Below, one piece after another: positions 24,079-35,128 of a stretch of 64,000 nucleotides of DNA; position 1 is the first letter of the stretch, and each line of letters starts with the position of its first letter. Below the pieces are notes generated by a model, which was given only the letters and a program-made list of their open reading frames with translations, was not told where the DNA came from and did no database searches. The stretch spans positions 9,507,013 to 9,571,012 of the forward strand of contig CM073324.1 in NCBI GenBank assembly GCA_037043015.1. Reading direction: 5' to 3'. The DNA comes from Bryum argenteum (taxonomy: Eukaryota > Streptophyta > Bryopsida > Bryales > Bryaceae). A program made the translations under genes and the position numbers.

Positions 24079-25540
24079 ATGAAATCATACTTGATTCTCC
24101 GTCTGAATCAGATGGTGTTCCTCCTGGTTTTGAAACAGGCCAATGTATCGAAGGAGTGGATTGAGGAGACGTTGGCAGAGATAAAGGCAGGCATTGAGCG
24201 GGATGCACCGTGGATAGTATTCTATCCCGGACTCATTCCACAGTTGGAGTTCCCGAAGCCATACTCGCCGAATCCTCCTTATACTTGTATGATTCGTGAG
24301 CATGCCATTCAACGCACTTCCGATCTGCCGTATTGGAACTTCGAGCCAAGTCTGTGCTTTGAGGCGAAGAACGCATACGGCTTACGTGGAAGCCAACATG
24401 GGACTCATACTCGGGCTTCAAAGACAGTATTTCATTTCTCTAAATTTTGTGTAGTCCACCACCGTATGCTATCGGGAATCAACTTCTCGTGTAGGCTATC
24501 GTGTACTGTCTTCTCTGTAGGCTATCGGGTAGAGACTAGTGTGTCGGCTATCGGGTACAGGCTATCGAGTAGGCTATCGCGTACAGGCTATCAAGTAGGC
24601 TATCGCGTACAGGCTATCGAGTAGGCTATCGGGTAGAGACTCAGGGGTAGACTTTCGGTCTGGACTATCGTATAGGTTATTGGATATTGATTGCCGAATG
24701 AGCAGTGTACTAATCGTGCTTTCCTTGATTTCCACGTCCCTGCGCAGACCGCCGGGTGAGAAGGTGGGCGATGTCCATTGGACGATGATTGTATTTGGTC
24801 CCGATTCCAGGAAAGCTGTAGGGTTACCAACGGATCAATCGGGCTGGACCTGCGTCACAGGCGATAGCCGAGAGTTGGACGGCTCGTTTATGGACTTCAT
24901 GCTCCGACACATCGTGTATCGAGCACACCCCAAGATACGGATGCAGTACCACCTAACTCACAATTGGTTAGGTCAAGTTATCACCAGTTGTTTGAGAGAG
25001 AAGGACGTCACATGGGATTCTGTGGTTGTTTCTATATTCAGAACGCTTCGGACAACGGAACCGCTGGTGAACACTTTAGTTGTTCCCTACCAAAATAAGG
25101 GACACTGGAGCATCTATATAGTGGAGGACACTGTGACGTACCACATCGACACGCTGAACATGCACAATGACGTACGAGCGTACAACTTTCAGTTCATAGT
25201 GCACATGGCGTGGGCATTGGCGCGACATGTGAAAGTTGGATCAAGCAATTGGAAGAACTGGCAAGAGCGGAGGGTGGTGAAGCTGAAAGTTCCGATGCAG
25301 GGGGAACTTTGGGAGTGCGGGTACGTCGCCAGCCTTGCGTTTTGGGAGTATGTGCTCCTCCGTGGAAATAATCAGCAGTTGCCGAGGGAGAAGTTGTTCG
25401 GCTACGAATGGCAAGAATGGCCCGGAAAGAAGGCTCGACTGTGGCTTATGCAGGCATTGTACAGGGAAATCGACCTACCACCAACGTTAACTGAATTATG
25501 GAGATATGCATTCTCGTATGGGCGACATTCCTCGTTCTAA
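24079..25540 (+). CDS. C48 (ULP1-like) cysteine peptidase carried by the MULE
   Basis: ULP1-type peptidases cleave SUMO-like conjugates, and plant MULEs often carry captured or co-evolved copies. An upstream exon-like frame (about 24130-24420; LAEIKAGIERDAPWIVFYPG) precedes the repeat-bearing intron. The catalytic part reads open to 25540. The family residues are present in order: His in NKGHWSIYIV (about 25090-25120), Asp in TYHIDTLNM, Gln in KVPMQGEL and Cys in ELWECGYVASLAFWEY. The set H-D-Q-C looks complete, so the peptidase fold may be intact. The last 23 codons lie inside the right TIR. The exact start and splice sites are not certain. Confidence 0.75.
24465..24690. repeat. Tandem AGGCTATCGNGTA repeats in a probable intron of the peptidase gene
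   Basis: The words GGCTATCGGGTA, GGCTATCGAGTA and GGCTATCGCGTA recur about nine times in 200 bp. Related TATCGGGTAC words occur in the upstream intron at 22041-22199, near 20090-20230 and in the TIRs, which makes it a recurrent motif of this element. Confidence 0.7.
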
Positions 25541-26618
25541 CATGACGCCAAAATATTTGCATTCGACCACCAATAAACTAGCTCTAAACCCTAATTGCAG
25601 GAAGTGAGCTCTTGTCTGCTTGTTCGATCGTCACAACTTAAAACGCTACACACTGAGGCGTAAACGACAATTCAGAATAGCAATGGCAACTCACCGGAAA
25701 GCAGCGTCGGAAACTGAAAATGTGGGAGAGTTTTCCGCAATCGACGAAGCGTAGGAGGAGCGCCACGGAATTTCCACAAAATGCGCGAAGATGGCAAATG
25801 AAGCTGAGTTCGCCAAAGGCAAACGTTGCCATTCCAAAGATGCCAAACCTTGCATGGGCGAAATGACGCGAGCAATGATGGCGTCCACTTCGAGCGCCGC
25901 CCTCGTCCTTGACAGCCGCCACTTCCAACATTTGAAGTGATAACTCACTAAATTTTTTTATCATTTCACCATCGTGCATACTGATTCAAAAAAAAAGAAT
26001 ACTATCAAAACACTCAAAACCTCATCATTCCGTCTCATCAGACCTCGGATTCGCAAATCTCACACATCCCATTCCGCTCAGCGCATCGGATGTGACATGT
26101 TGGTTATGATATCATGGATGAATGAAAACTAGTACCCGATAACAAGATAAATGGATGAAGCCGATAATAGTGGAAACGGATGAAGCCGATAACAAATGGA
26201 AAGTGGGCATATCGGGCGGGGGGCAATAAATGCGCGTGCGGGATGGGGGCACGGCTTATCGGCTAGACGATAGAGTGGTATCGGTCAGCGGGCCCCACCC
26301 GGCCGAGAACAGTGGATCTGGTTTAGGGTGGTACGATCGGCACGGAGAGCGAAAACGGGCGTCCGCGAGAGGGACGTGTCGGGTAGTGGGCCCCACAGAG
26401 CCGATAGGGATAGACGCGAGGTCCAGGGGTATCGGTGGTCGATAGTGTTCTTCGGGCGATAGGTGCAATGGTGTGTCGGGGAAGGAAAAGACGCGGGCGG
26501 GAAGAAAAAGACGCTCGCGATCGGGGCAAAATCCGCTTTCTTTCCATTACGCGGTTCGCGGAAAGAGTACTAAAACAGGGCCTGACATTTGGAACATGGA
26601 TTGGATTTAGTGAGCGGC
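25471..26618. repeat. Right terminal inverted repeat of the MULE
   Basis: Inverted match to 18659-19806. Its inner edge overlaps the 3' end of the C48 peptidase reading frame (25471-25540). Confidence 0.9.
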
Positions 26619-26627
26619 ACATATATG
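26619..26627. repeat. Right 9-bp target-site duplication of the MULE
   Basis: ACATATATG, identical to 18650-18658. Confidence 0.9.
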
Positions 26628-27394
26628 ATACTATTTAGAGACGGAGTTGAATGTCTTCTATGAGTTATCTATTTTCATATTAAAATGTTGAATTTACTAT
26701 TCCACTTTATATTCCTAGATGAAAGCATTTTGCCTCAAGGACAATGTGGACTTTATCATTACAAGATTTTTGCTTTTGTTTCAATTATTAATTACTTGAA
26801 TTGAATAAAGTAACTCCCTAAAGTATGAAAATTTCATGAAGCCAAATACTTTGTCGTAATAAGAAACATGAACTTATAGACACAATTTTGTCCTCCAAAT
26901 CAATTATATTGGAAGTCAACATCTTTCACATCATTCACAAATTGTAAGTGCCCTAATTGTAAACAACTTTCTGATGGAATGGATAGTTTCTAACTCTCAT
27001 TAAACAATCCTGTAAATGTCACGCCAACAATCAATCCATCACAAGTACATTAGAATAATGTGCACCCTACACTCACTTGAGGAGCTCGCAAATTACAAGT
27101 ACGAAACAAGTAGGAAAGGAGAAGCATTGCAACTGAGTTGGTGCTTCTTCCAACTTATAAATTAGCTCAGGGGGACAGTCATTGGTCTCATACAAGTGCA
27201 AATACAAGCTTCTGTAGGCTTGGCAGCAGGGACCATATCCTCACATTTTCCACTTCAAAGTGCCTGCATCATCACACTACCGTGGCAATAACAACTTCGG
27301 CGAAGGCACATCTGCAGTAGTAAGACGAAGATGAGCAGGAATGAAGTGAGCACTGTTCTCCTTCCGGCTGGCAGAGAGAGGAATGGCCATCTTA
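26628..27394. other. Intergenic / SGS3 3' flank
   Basis: AT-rich, no gene seen. SGS3 stops at 27395 on the minus strand, so the right part should contain its 3' untranslated region. Confidence 0.4.
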
Positions 27395-30300
27395 CTACTG
27401 GATCTGCATTTGCTTCTCAAAGCTGTGCAAAAACTCGGTCCTCTCCGTCTTGATCTGCTGCTCAAACGCGAGAAGAGCCTCGTGCTGCTGCTTCTGGAAC
27501 TGGACTCGCCGCTCATGATGCTTTTGCTCCAGCTCCTTCAGCTTGTTCTCGAAATCTTGAGCCTCCAGCAAACTCCCTTCCACTTTCTTCGTCTTTTGCT
27601 GAATGTCATCTACCATTCTGCGCGCCCAACACATCGACGTCAGCATCACAAAATCATCATCCTCCATCTAGGTTTGTTCGGTCTTCCAGAGGCATGTGGA
27701 CTGTGCTAGGATTATCCCATTTTGATTTCGGTAGCAAGAGGTGAAGAATGTCATGAAACTGTGCAAAGTTTTAAGATTTTGAAGGTCAAAAGCTCACAAT
27801 GGTTGCTGATTCTGACTGTTGAGGAGATTGCGCTGGGCATCCAGTTCTTGACACCGATTGAAATGCATTTTGTCGAAAGCATCTCTCAGCTTTTGAATCT
27901 CTGTGTCCTTGGACGCTACCTCATCTGCCCATTGAGAGCTTTCTTGTTGGAAAAACTCCGTCATGTCATCTATCTGTGCACATAACGAAAGGCTTTGGGT
28001 TAGTCTCTATCGAACCCTGAATATTGGCAGTGACTGTGAGACAGAAGGCGGAGTCAAATTGATCGCACAAAACCTGCTAAACTGAACAGTTGTCCTAGTG
28101 AACACACGAACCGTATCACTCGAGTTTCGTTTAGCTGTGCTACTATGACATTCTTGGCTACATGTAAAACACACCGAAAGGGATATCGAAACAAAGAGGG
28201 TGTCAGACTTAAATCAACACTGATGAGAAGGTGGGCTACGGTCCATGTATTGTGAGCATACCTGACGCTTGTTATCGTTGTGCTGCTTCTCCGTCCTCTC
28301 CCGCATTACTTGCAGCTCTTCCTCACGCAGCTGCAAATTCCTGGATGTCTCCGACACTGTCTTCTTCAGAGAGTTGGCCTCGCTCTGCAACGACTGCATC
28401 TGCTGATTCTCTAGCTCCATTCGCTGCATCGGCTCCACCACCACCTCCTGCAGCTTCCTCACCTCAAACTTCACCACCGTCTTCCCTGCCCTCACCAGAG
28501 CCCACGTATGCATCTTAAGCCCTACTCGTTGATGAACCAATCTCGGAACAGAGTCCGTATGGGGTCCTGAAAATGCGTACCTTTGCTGTGTCGGTTGAAG
28601 ATATCCAGGTCTTCTTTCACAGCCAAGTAGCCGTAGAGGATCCGATTACCGCCGGGACGGAAGATCAGTTTACTGGGACGATTCCAGTCGTCTCGGCCTC
28701 TCCGCGTATTCACGAAGTGGTTCCCTAAGCGGACTGCATCGTGGTAACCAGCCGGGGAATCGGAAAAGATGAGAAGGCTCATTCCGCGGTGACCCAGCGG
28801 ACCGTACGCATGGCGAGGTTTCAACGGATTGTAATCCCTGAACATGTCCACCAGCTCCTTGTTCCCCATTCCAATCCACTGCAACAAACACAACAATATG
28901 AAGTTTCTTGGGAGGATACTGAGATATGATGGCCTACTCGGCCAAAAGATATGCCTCTTCAGTGTATCACGAACAACACAAATCGAAGCTTCAAGTTCCG
29001 GCATTAGCAGTTACAACTGGTTCTCTGACTTTTAAGTCACGTCATGTGGAAGGTTTTCCAAACACAATGTGACCAGCTATACATAGACCCTTTGGTCTTA
29101 CGAGTTGAAATCTATGAGAAAGACGCCTGAGAACAATCTTAAAAATTCATAAATTAGTGAAGAGTGGTTCTGTCCAATTCCATTCCTTCTCATATTCAAA
29201 ACAAACTTCAAAATAATGAGGAAGCATGGTGATCGACACGGAGTGTAAGCCATATTGGCATAGTCGATCCACTCCAATACTCTGTTGGTTCAATGGGCAA
29301 CAATCTGTAGATGGATGTCGAAGTTCGTCACCGACACGTACCTTGCCTTCGTCGTCCTGCTCGAGTTGGGTGTTCTGGATGACCACAATGGGAGGCCAGA
29401 TAACGAGCTGCTGTTGCTGCATTTCGGTTTCTTCGCTGAGCCCCTTCCATTTTCCAAAAGTCAGCTGCGCGCCGTCCGCGGTGCTGCTCGGGGCGCCGGA
29501 CCTGCGAATGCGAAGCTCCTCGTCCAACACTTCGGCGAATTTGCGGTGGAGCTTGACGCGGCGAGAGCGCATGGTGCGAGCGTGCGTGGCCAGCGGCACC
29601 AGTCCACGGAACCAGTCGATGGCGCCCGGACCGCCCTTGCACGCTGGGCAGTGCCACTGCCGGTCGTGCTCGGAGCACTGGCCGTCCGTCATGCTGTCCA
29701 AGTCCTGGAAAAAGTCCCGGAACCACTTGATCTTCTTCTGATCCTCATGCGACTCCTGCGTAAACGAGTCGTCACTGAAGAACGCGTCGTCACTGTCGTC
29801 TTCCACATGGTCCAGGTCTGAGCACTGGCTGTCGGAGTACGGGCTCGCTGGGTAGTCATACCCTTCCACACTCCCAGCCTCCCCTTGCGGCAACTGATTC
29901 CCTGCAATCACCAACCCCCATTAAGCTCCACCGCCCTCCCAATCTACTGCATCATCCTTTCAGGGAAAAACACCAAAGTTTGATAAGCCGATCAAGTATC
30001 ATATCAGGCACAAAACTGGTCAAAACTTGCCGACGTATGATACCGACACAAGATGTGATGAAGGCGGTTGCTACGATCAAAAGGTTTCGAAGAAGAGTAC
30101 CTGACGACCCAGCTGAGACGAGCTGTGTCGATGCCCTGGCCCCCTGATGCCAGGCTTTGGGGTTCTGACCGCCTGGTGCGCTTCTGGAGGAGCATTCAGA
30201 GCCGTTGCGGTTCTTGGGAACTCCGACGTGTTGCCAGCCATTCTCCGGACTGACAGAGGGAGCTGGAGCTTGAGCATTTCCACCTCCCCCATTACTCTCC

Positions 30301-30909
30301 CATCCCCTGGCACCGTAATCGTCGTATTGACGCGAGTTTTGGTTCTGCCCCCAGTTGGAGTTCCCTTTCGCAGCGCCACCTCCTCTTCCATTATTATTAT
30401 AGTTCTTCCCCCCTCGACCTCCTCCTCGCCCAGGCGGGGTGCCCCGGCCTCTGGAGCTAGTGCCCCGATCGCTATAGTTGCGATTGTTGCCTTGGTTACG
30501 ACCACCGCCACGGTACGGGGGCGCGGATGCGACGGAGCCACCGCCTCCTTTGCGACTGTTATTGACTTTAGTGAAAGAGCCGGATCCATTAGATTGCGAG
30601 TCCCACGCTGCTTTTCCATTGTTGTAGTCGCCGTATGAGTTGTACGAGGGCTGAAGTTCCCACCCGTCGACCGGGTCGTCCCATCCGTTCAAGGTCTGAG
30701 ACGGCCCTGCAGCATCATCATCAGTGGCAGCACCACCCACCACCATCAGATCTCTAATTCATGGCTTACCCTGATTCATTACATGGAGAATGCTAAAATT
30801 GTTCCGTGGCTTCCAGTACCTGGATCCACGTTCCAACTCGGCTCCGATGGGCCTGCGCCACTAGGACCTGGTACTGATTGGTTATAGTAAGAACCATAAA
30901 TCACTCCGT
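27395..30909 (-). CDS. SGS3: SGS3 (SUPPRESSOR OF GENE SILENCING 3), N-terminal exon not located
   Basis: SGS3 binds and protects cleaved RNA and works with RDR6 to make double-stranded RNA for tasiRNA and antiviral siRNA in cytoplasmic siRNA bodies. Seven minus-strand exons join without a frame break: 30909-30820, 30706-30101, 29901-29342, 28878-28581, 28485-28262, 27973-27798, 27617-27395 (724 codons). The order is a Gly/Arg/Asn-rich low-complexity region (about residues 60-220), an acidic linker, the zf-XS zinc finger (WHCPACKGGPGAIDW then VKLHRKFAEVL, about 315-357), the XS domain (WIGMGNKELVDMF, YGPLGHRGMSLLIF, YGYLAVKEDLDIFNRHSKGK; about 405-520) and a long coiled coil to the C-terminus. 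The first exon begins in phase 1, so an upstream start exon is still missing between 30910 and about 32600. Confidence 0.93.
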
Positions 30910-32890
30910 CTGGAAAATTCCAACACAAGCCACAGAAAAATTAGGTTAAAGCAATGCATCGGTCCTTTCCTCGCATTCTATGTGGCAAGAACTCCAACAA
31001 ATCCTTCTTCCTTCACTCGCATTCCACGCAGGGAAGGTGAAAACATGGTCGGCAACCTTAGACGGAGGTGCATCTCCACATCAGTGACCACTTCCAATGT
31101 CGGAGGTTCTTATTCATGTGGCACACTCACACTCTTCACCCACCTGTAAGAAGCTAGTCGAAATGGCATGTTCACCATTTGTATTAGAGACCTCCCCTTC
31201 GAGTTTCCAACAGAGAGTACTCAACTTCATCTGCTAAATGTGAGCGACATGAACCACGCCTCCTCCAATTTCGACATTGGAAGCCTTTGTGATCATATGC
31301 TAACTCAACTAACGTGCGGCCACTCAAATTCCAAGACCGACAGGTTTGTCAAACACACTGTCTGTGATCAAGGTCTTAGGGTGCTCACTTTGCGACCGTA
31401 GACACCTACCCCTAGAGCGCATAGCATTGATTTTGAGTTGATACTAGAGACTGGACATGATAGTCTATACAGGTCAGATTCATACTTCCATTGGATGCCG
31501 AGCCGCTGGCACTTGACATTGCACGTGCTCCTTATTTCGATTCCCCTATTTCTGCAATCGATAGAGCTGCCGCATCAGCAACAAACAGAGCTGAAACAAA
31601 CCCTCGTACTACACACAACAAAACCCTAAACGACAAGGGTAGTAAGTCCCCCTAATCACTCGCGTCACTGTACCAAAGAAGCGTCCAGGGGTTCCGATAC
31701 TCGCCTTGGACGATAACGACTGAAAGGAAAGCCGCTACCAAATTTGACGAGTGCAGCTGCTCGTCATGCGTATAACAGTGATAGTAATGTGACTGTCTAC
31801 TTGTCGGTCGGATCAATGAGAAACCGACAGAAGAAGCAGCAGCGGCATTGCCTTTGACAGAGTGCGAGAGAGAGCACAAGAACGAAAATTTGAACGAGAA
31901 AAAAGTCGGCAGGAGAGGAGAAAGACGAAGTCGGAGAGGATGGAGAGTGGAGAAGAAGAAGATAATACGTCGACCACTCACGACGCCTGGGGATTGCGGA
32001 ACCAAAGCTGAGCTCAAGATTCCTTGCGTGGCACAAAAGCAATGCACAGCCCACGTCACGCACTCTGACGAGTCAATGGATGGATGGGGATAGCTAGCTC
32101 AAACAGTAGTAAACACTTATTGATCGAGCTGCAACAGCAACACCCACATCGCCCTAGCGGTGATCCGACCTCAAGATACTATGATAAATGACACCACAAT
32201 GCGGGAAGGCAAAGGCAATGCTGCACAACCCCCCAAGAACCCTCCCCCACTCAAAGATCCGTCCTTGAAATCCGCGAGAATCTGCGACGAATCCGCGCGG
32301 ACGAGACGACGTACCGCCAACCTAGACGAGCACGACGTGGGGAGATGAACAGAAGGAACGACTAGGAGAGTGGACTGAGAGCTCCGAGAGAGTGAGAAAG
32401 GGAGCCATTCGCGTTCACGTGGCGGGATTGTGGGAGAATCAATTGCTATGGCCGGCGTGAAGCCCGTGCGGCACCAGAGACTAGCGACGGGACGGGAACC
32501 TGGCAGCGATGGCGATGGCGATGACAGGAGCCAGCGCCACGCCATGGCCATCGGCTGACCCTCCCACTGCATAACTTGGTCGCCAGGACCAGACGACCAG
32601 ACTAGTATCGTGAAGGGATCTAGAATAGTGCTAGATTTCAGATACCCTTACCCGTTTCAGTGGTACCCTGCCCCTGGCTGATATCCGCTTGTGGGCCTGA
32701 CCCTCGGGCCTATCGCAGATGCTGCCTACTTGGCCTGTGCCTATTCGCTACGTGGTAGTCAAAAACCGCATCCAACGACTTGGCCACATGTCCATGTTCC
32801 TTCAATATTATCTGTCTTTGATTTTTTTCAACTTGGAGACAAGATCCCACCAAATAAGGTTTGTAATAGAATACTCAAGAAAACCCTTTG
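30910..32890. other. SGS3 5' region and promoter (start exon unresolved)
   Basis: The missing first coding exon and 5' untranslated region of SGS3 should lie here. A telo-like AAAACCCTAAAC word lies at about 31620-31631. Pyrimidine-rich minus-strand sequence at 31800-32000 looks like leader or promoter. Open frames here show no protein family that I recognise. Confidence 0.4.
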
Positions 32891-32894
32891 TTAA

Positions 32895-33560
32895 CCCTTA
32901 AACGCCCATGGGGTTTGAAATGGGCAGCCCAAAATTTGTATCACAGCATCTTCTGGACTTGGGCAGCATGAATAGTGCACTTTTTGGACTTGGGCATCAT
33001 GAATGAACCAATCAATGATGAGCTTGCAACCTCCTACAAGGTTATGTACAACTCCAACCTACCTACCATAGTCCTTTCACAACACAAAATCACTCATACA
33101 AGTTGTGATTTGAATTGGAAAATTTCACTTTGTTAACCCTTAAACGCCCAAGGTGACCCCAGGGGTCACCTTCCAACAGAATCTTCTCTGTAGCTCTCAC
33201 TGTACTCAATTTTTCACATATATTTTGATGTCAAACTGGTCACCTTCTTGTGATGCATTCAAAAAGTGAAATTTTACAATTCAAATCACAATTTGTATGA
33301 GTGATTTTATGCTTCAAAAGGATTGTGGTAGCGAGGTTGGGGTTGTACATAACCTTGTAGGAGGTTGCAAGCTCATAGATTGGTGCATTCATGATGCCCT
33401 TGTTCAAAAAGTGCACTATTCATGATGCCCAAGTCCAAAAGATGTTGTAATCCAATTTTGGGCTGCCCGTTTCACATCCCATGGGCGTTTAAGGGTTAAT
33501 GCATTATAAGAAAGTGACGAGCTTGACACTTTGACATCAAAATATAAGTATAAAGTTGAG
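32895..33560. mobile_element. TTAA-type short MITE, copy 3 (interrupted by copy 4, truncated at right)
   Basis: It starts at TTAA (32891-32894) with CCCTTAAACGCCCATGG. The body runs to about 33132, stops at the inserted copy 4, and resumes at 33500 with 'tgcattataagaaagtgacg'. Its right end is lost where SINE-derived sequence begins at about 33561. Confidence 0.8.
33137..33495. mobile_element. TTAA-type short MITE, copy 4, inserted in copy 3 in reverse orientation
   Basis: The 359-bp element starts CCCTTAAACGCCC, ends GGGCGTTTAAGGG, and is flanked by TTAA on both sides (33133-33136 and 33496-33499). Next to its left TIR is the palindrome AGGTGACCCCAGGGGTCACC. Its host is a copy of the same family, so the empty site can be read from sister copies ('cactttttggatgca'), which supports TTAA duplication. 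Confidence 0.88.
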
Positions 33561-33936
33561 TGAGGAGATCGTGAGTTCTATTCTCCATGCTGACATAGTG
33601 CTCACTACTATAGTCCGCCTAACTATTGTGGGGGGTCCTTGGACCTTGTTGTATGGGTACCTGAAAGCCCTTCGGGGGGATACTATGTCAAGTATCTTCA
33701 GGGCACTAGTGACTAGCTAAAAACTAGCGTAGTTATCGTGTTCACCCTCGAGAGGAGGAAGTAGTATTGTTCCAAGTACCCCTTGTCCAAGGGCCATCGA
33801 AGTAATATTGTTCCAATTACCTTTTGTCCAATGGCTATCGAGATATCAGCATTACTATCGAACACTTCATTCATGTCGGCCTCATAGGAAGGAACTCTTA
33901 GAAAGGGAAGGGACGGGAGTTTCTATTTATCTGGTG
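33561..33936 (+). mobile_element. SINE copy, 5'-truncated
   Basis: It matches the SINE at 10514-10874 from just before the B-box region (GAGTTCTATTCTCC) through 'actatgtcaagtatcttc' to the tail 'gggagtttctatttatctgg'. An internal stretch near 33790-33840 is partly duplicated. The A-box part is missing. Confidence 0.8.
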
Positions 33937-34137
33937 AATCCACTTGGACTATCCTTCCACTTACTTCCTCCATGAACAAAAATAGCTTATCTATTTCACA
34001 TGTATTTCACTTGTATTTCCCTATACACTTCACTACAAATTTTGCATGCTGAAATTTGAGCCATTATTGCGCACTCTCCCTGACAATAGATTTTGTAATA
34101 GAAAGTATCGTAAAAGTGAATGTGAGCCTCTAGGCAT

Positions 34138-35128
34138 TTGATCCCTAAATGTGCCGAATGTAGAAAAACAAAATTTTGGATGGAAAGGAACAACTTTGAA
34201 GAGCCATAATTACTTCATTTGAGGTTTGTTTTGGATGAAAGCATTTGGATTAGGTTCCAAATCAAGTCTAGTTTTGTGTGGTAAAATGTGCAAACCTATG
34301 CAAGAAAGTAGGAACTTATGGCGAGCATTTTAGTGAAGGCATCTCTTGTTTTTGGGTTTTCAGACATGGGGCATGTTTTAATGTTGCAAGCTTATTATGT
34401 GAAATCTAATCTAGTCTTTTATGCATAAGTTTGGTCTTAAGATGAAACTCATGGTTGGAAGATCTGTCATTTGAATATTATAGGTATTAAGTTTTTTTAT
34501 AATGTTTCTACATTGAGAAGAGTAAATAACTACATGGTTTTTGAAAAGTTTCTCCTTCATCCACCGTTGGATTTCAATTTGATTTGTTGGGTTCCAGTTT
34601 AATTTGAGGCTAATTATAGTGGTAGAAACCTTAAATTCATCCATGTTGTGAGGAAGACATGGCATGCGTTTTAGTGCAAGTTGTCTAGTTTTGGTCTTTT
34701 TTTCTTTTGTAGATTATGGGGGCAATTTTCACCATTGCGAGGCTATTGCTTGAGTCAACAAATTTTTTTTATGAATCTTTTTGGGGTATTGGTAGCATTT
34801 CCACCTCAAAGTGAAAATGATGAAATTTTGGGATCTTTTTTGAGTAGTACTCCCTCCATCCCATTTTTATTGTCCAATAGGTTCTCTCAAATCCACCTCC
34901 CAATGTAGATTTGAGAGAACCTACTGGACAATAATAATGGGACAGAGGGAGTACTACGTTATGATCTTGCAATCTATGAGGCTTGGAGCTCAAATTTTGA
35001 AATACATGATCTACAAAATAAGATTGTGCACTTGAGACCTATATAAATTAACTTCAATTTCACACACAACACTCTTTTGAAAATGTAATTTTTTGCTATA
35101 AATAGTCTCAGACATTTGGAGGTTGACC
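34138..35128. mobile_element. Diverged relative of the 974-bp TTAA element
   Basis: It shares an ordered series of blocks with 3230-4203: 'actttgaagagccataa', 'ttccaaatcaagtctagt', 'ctcttgtttttgggttt', 'catggggcatgt', and near the right end 'ggtagcatttccacctcaaa' then 'gtgaaaatgatgaaatttt'. The ends are worn (ATCCCTAAATGTG and CATTTGGAGGTTGACC). A Stowaway MITE is nested inside. Confidence 0.7.
34850..34951. mobile_element. Stowaway-type (Tc1/Mariner) MITE
   Basis: The 102-bp element begins CTCCCTCCATCCC and ends GGGACAGAGGGAG. It is flanked by TA on both sides and forms one long hairpin (ATTGTCCAATAGGTTCTCTC against GAGAGAACCTACTGGACAAT). These are textbook Stowaway features. Confidence 0.9.

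Larger units (their letters stand above)
18659..26618. mobile_element. Mutator-like DNA element (MULE) with 1.1-kb TIRs and a C48 peptidase gene
   Basis: The 7,960-bp element is bounded by a perfect 9-bp direct repeat ACATATATG (18650-18658 and 26619-26627), the Mutator hallmark. It starts GCCGCTCACTAAATCC and ends with the inverted copy GGATTTAGTGAGCGGC. The inverted repeats are about 1,148 bp each (18659-19806, 25471-26618) and nearly identical apart from small indels, which suggests a recent insertion. The interior carries a zinc-finger reading frame, an acidic repetitive region and a ULP1-type peptidase, all on the plus strand. I do not recognise a MudrA transposase, so it may be non-autonomous or its transposase may be too diverged to see by eye. 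Confidence 0.9.

Noticed and set aside
28231-30638. Plus-strand frames opposite SGS3 (28231-28518, 29226-29821, 30147-30638)
   Set aside because: They are shadows of GC-rich SGS3 exons; the minus-strand frames join with splice sites and carry the zf-XS and XS domains.
32171-32572. 133-codon minus-strand frame upstream of SGS3 as the missing N-terminus
   Set aside because: No supported splice path to the 30909 exon and no similarity to SGS3 N-termini; more likely promoter or leader.
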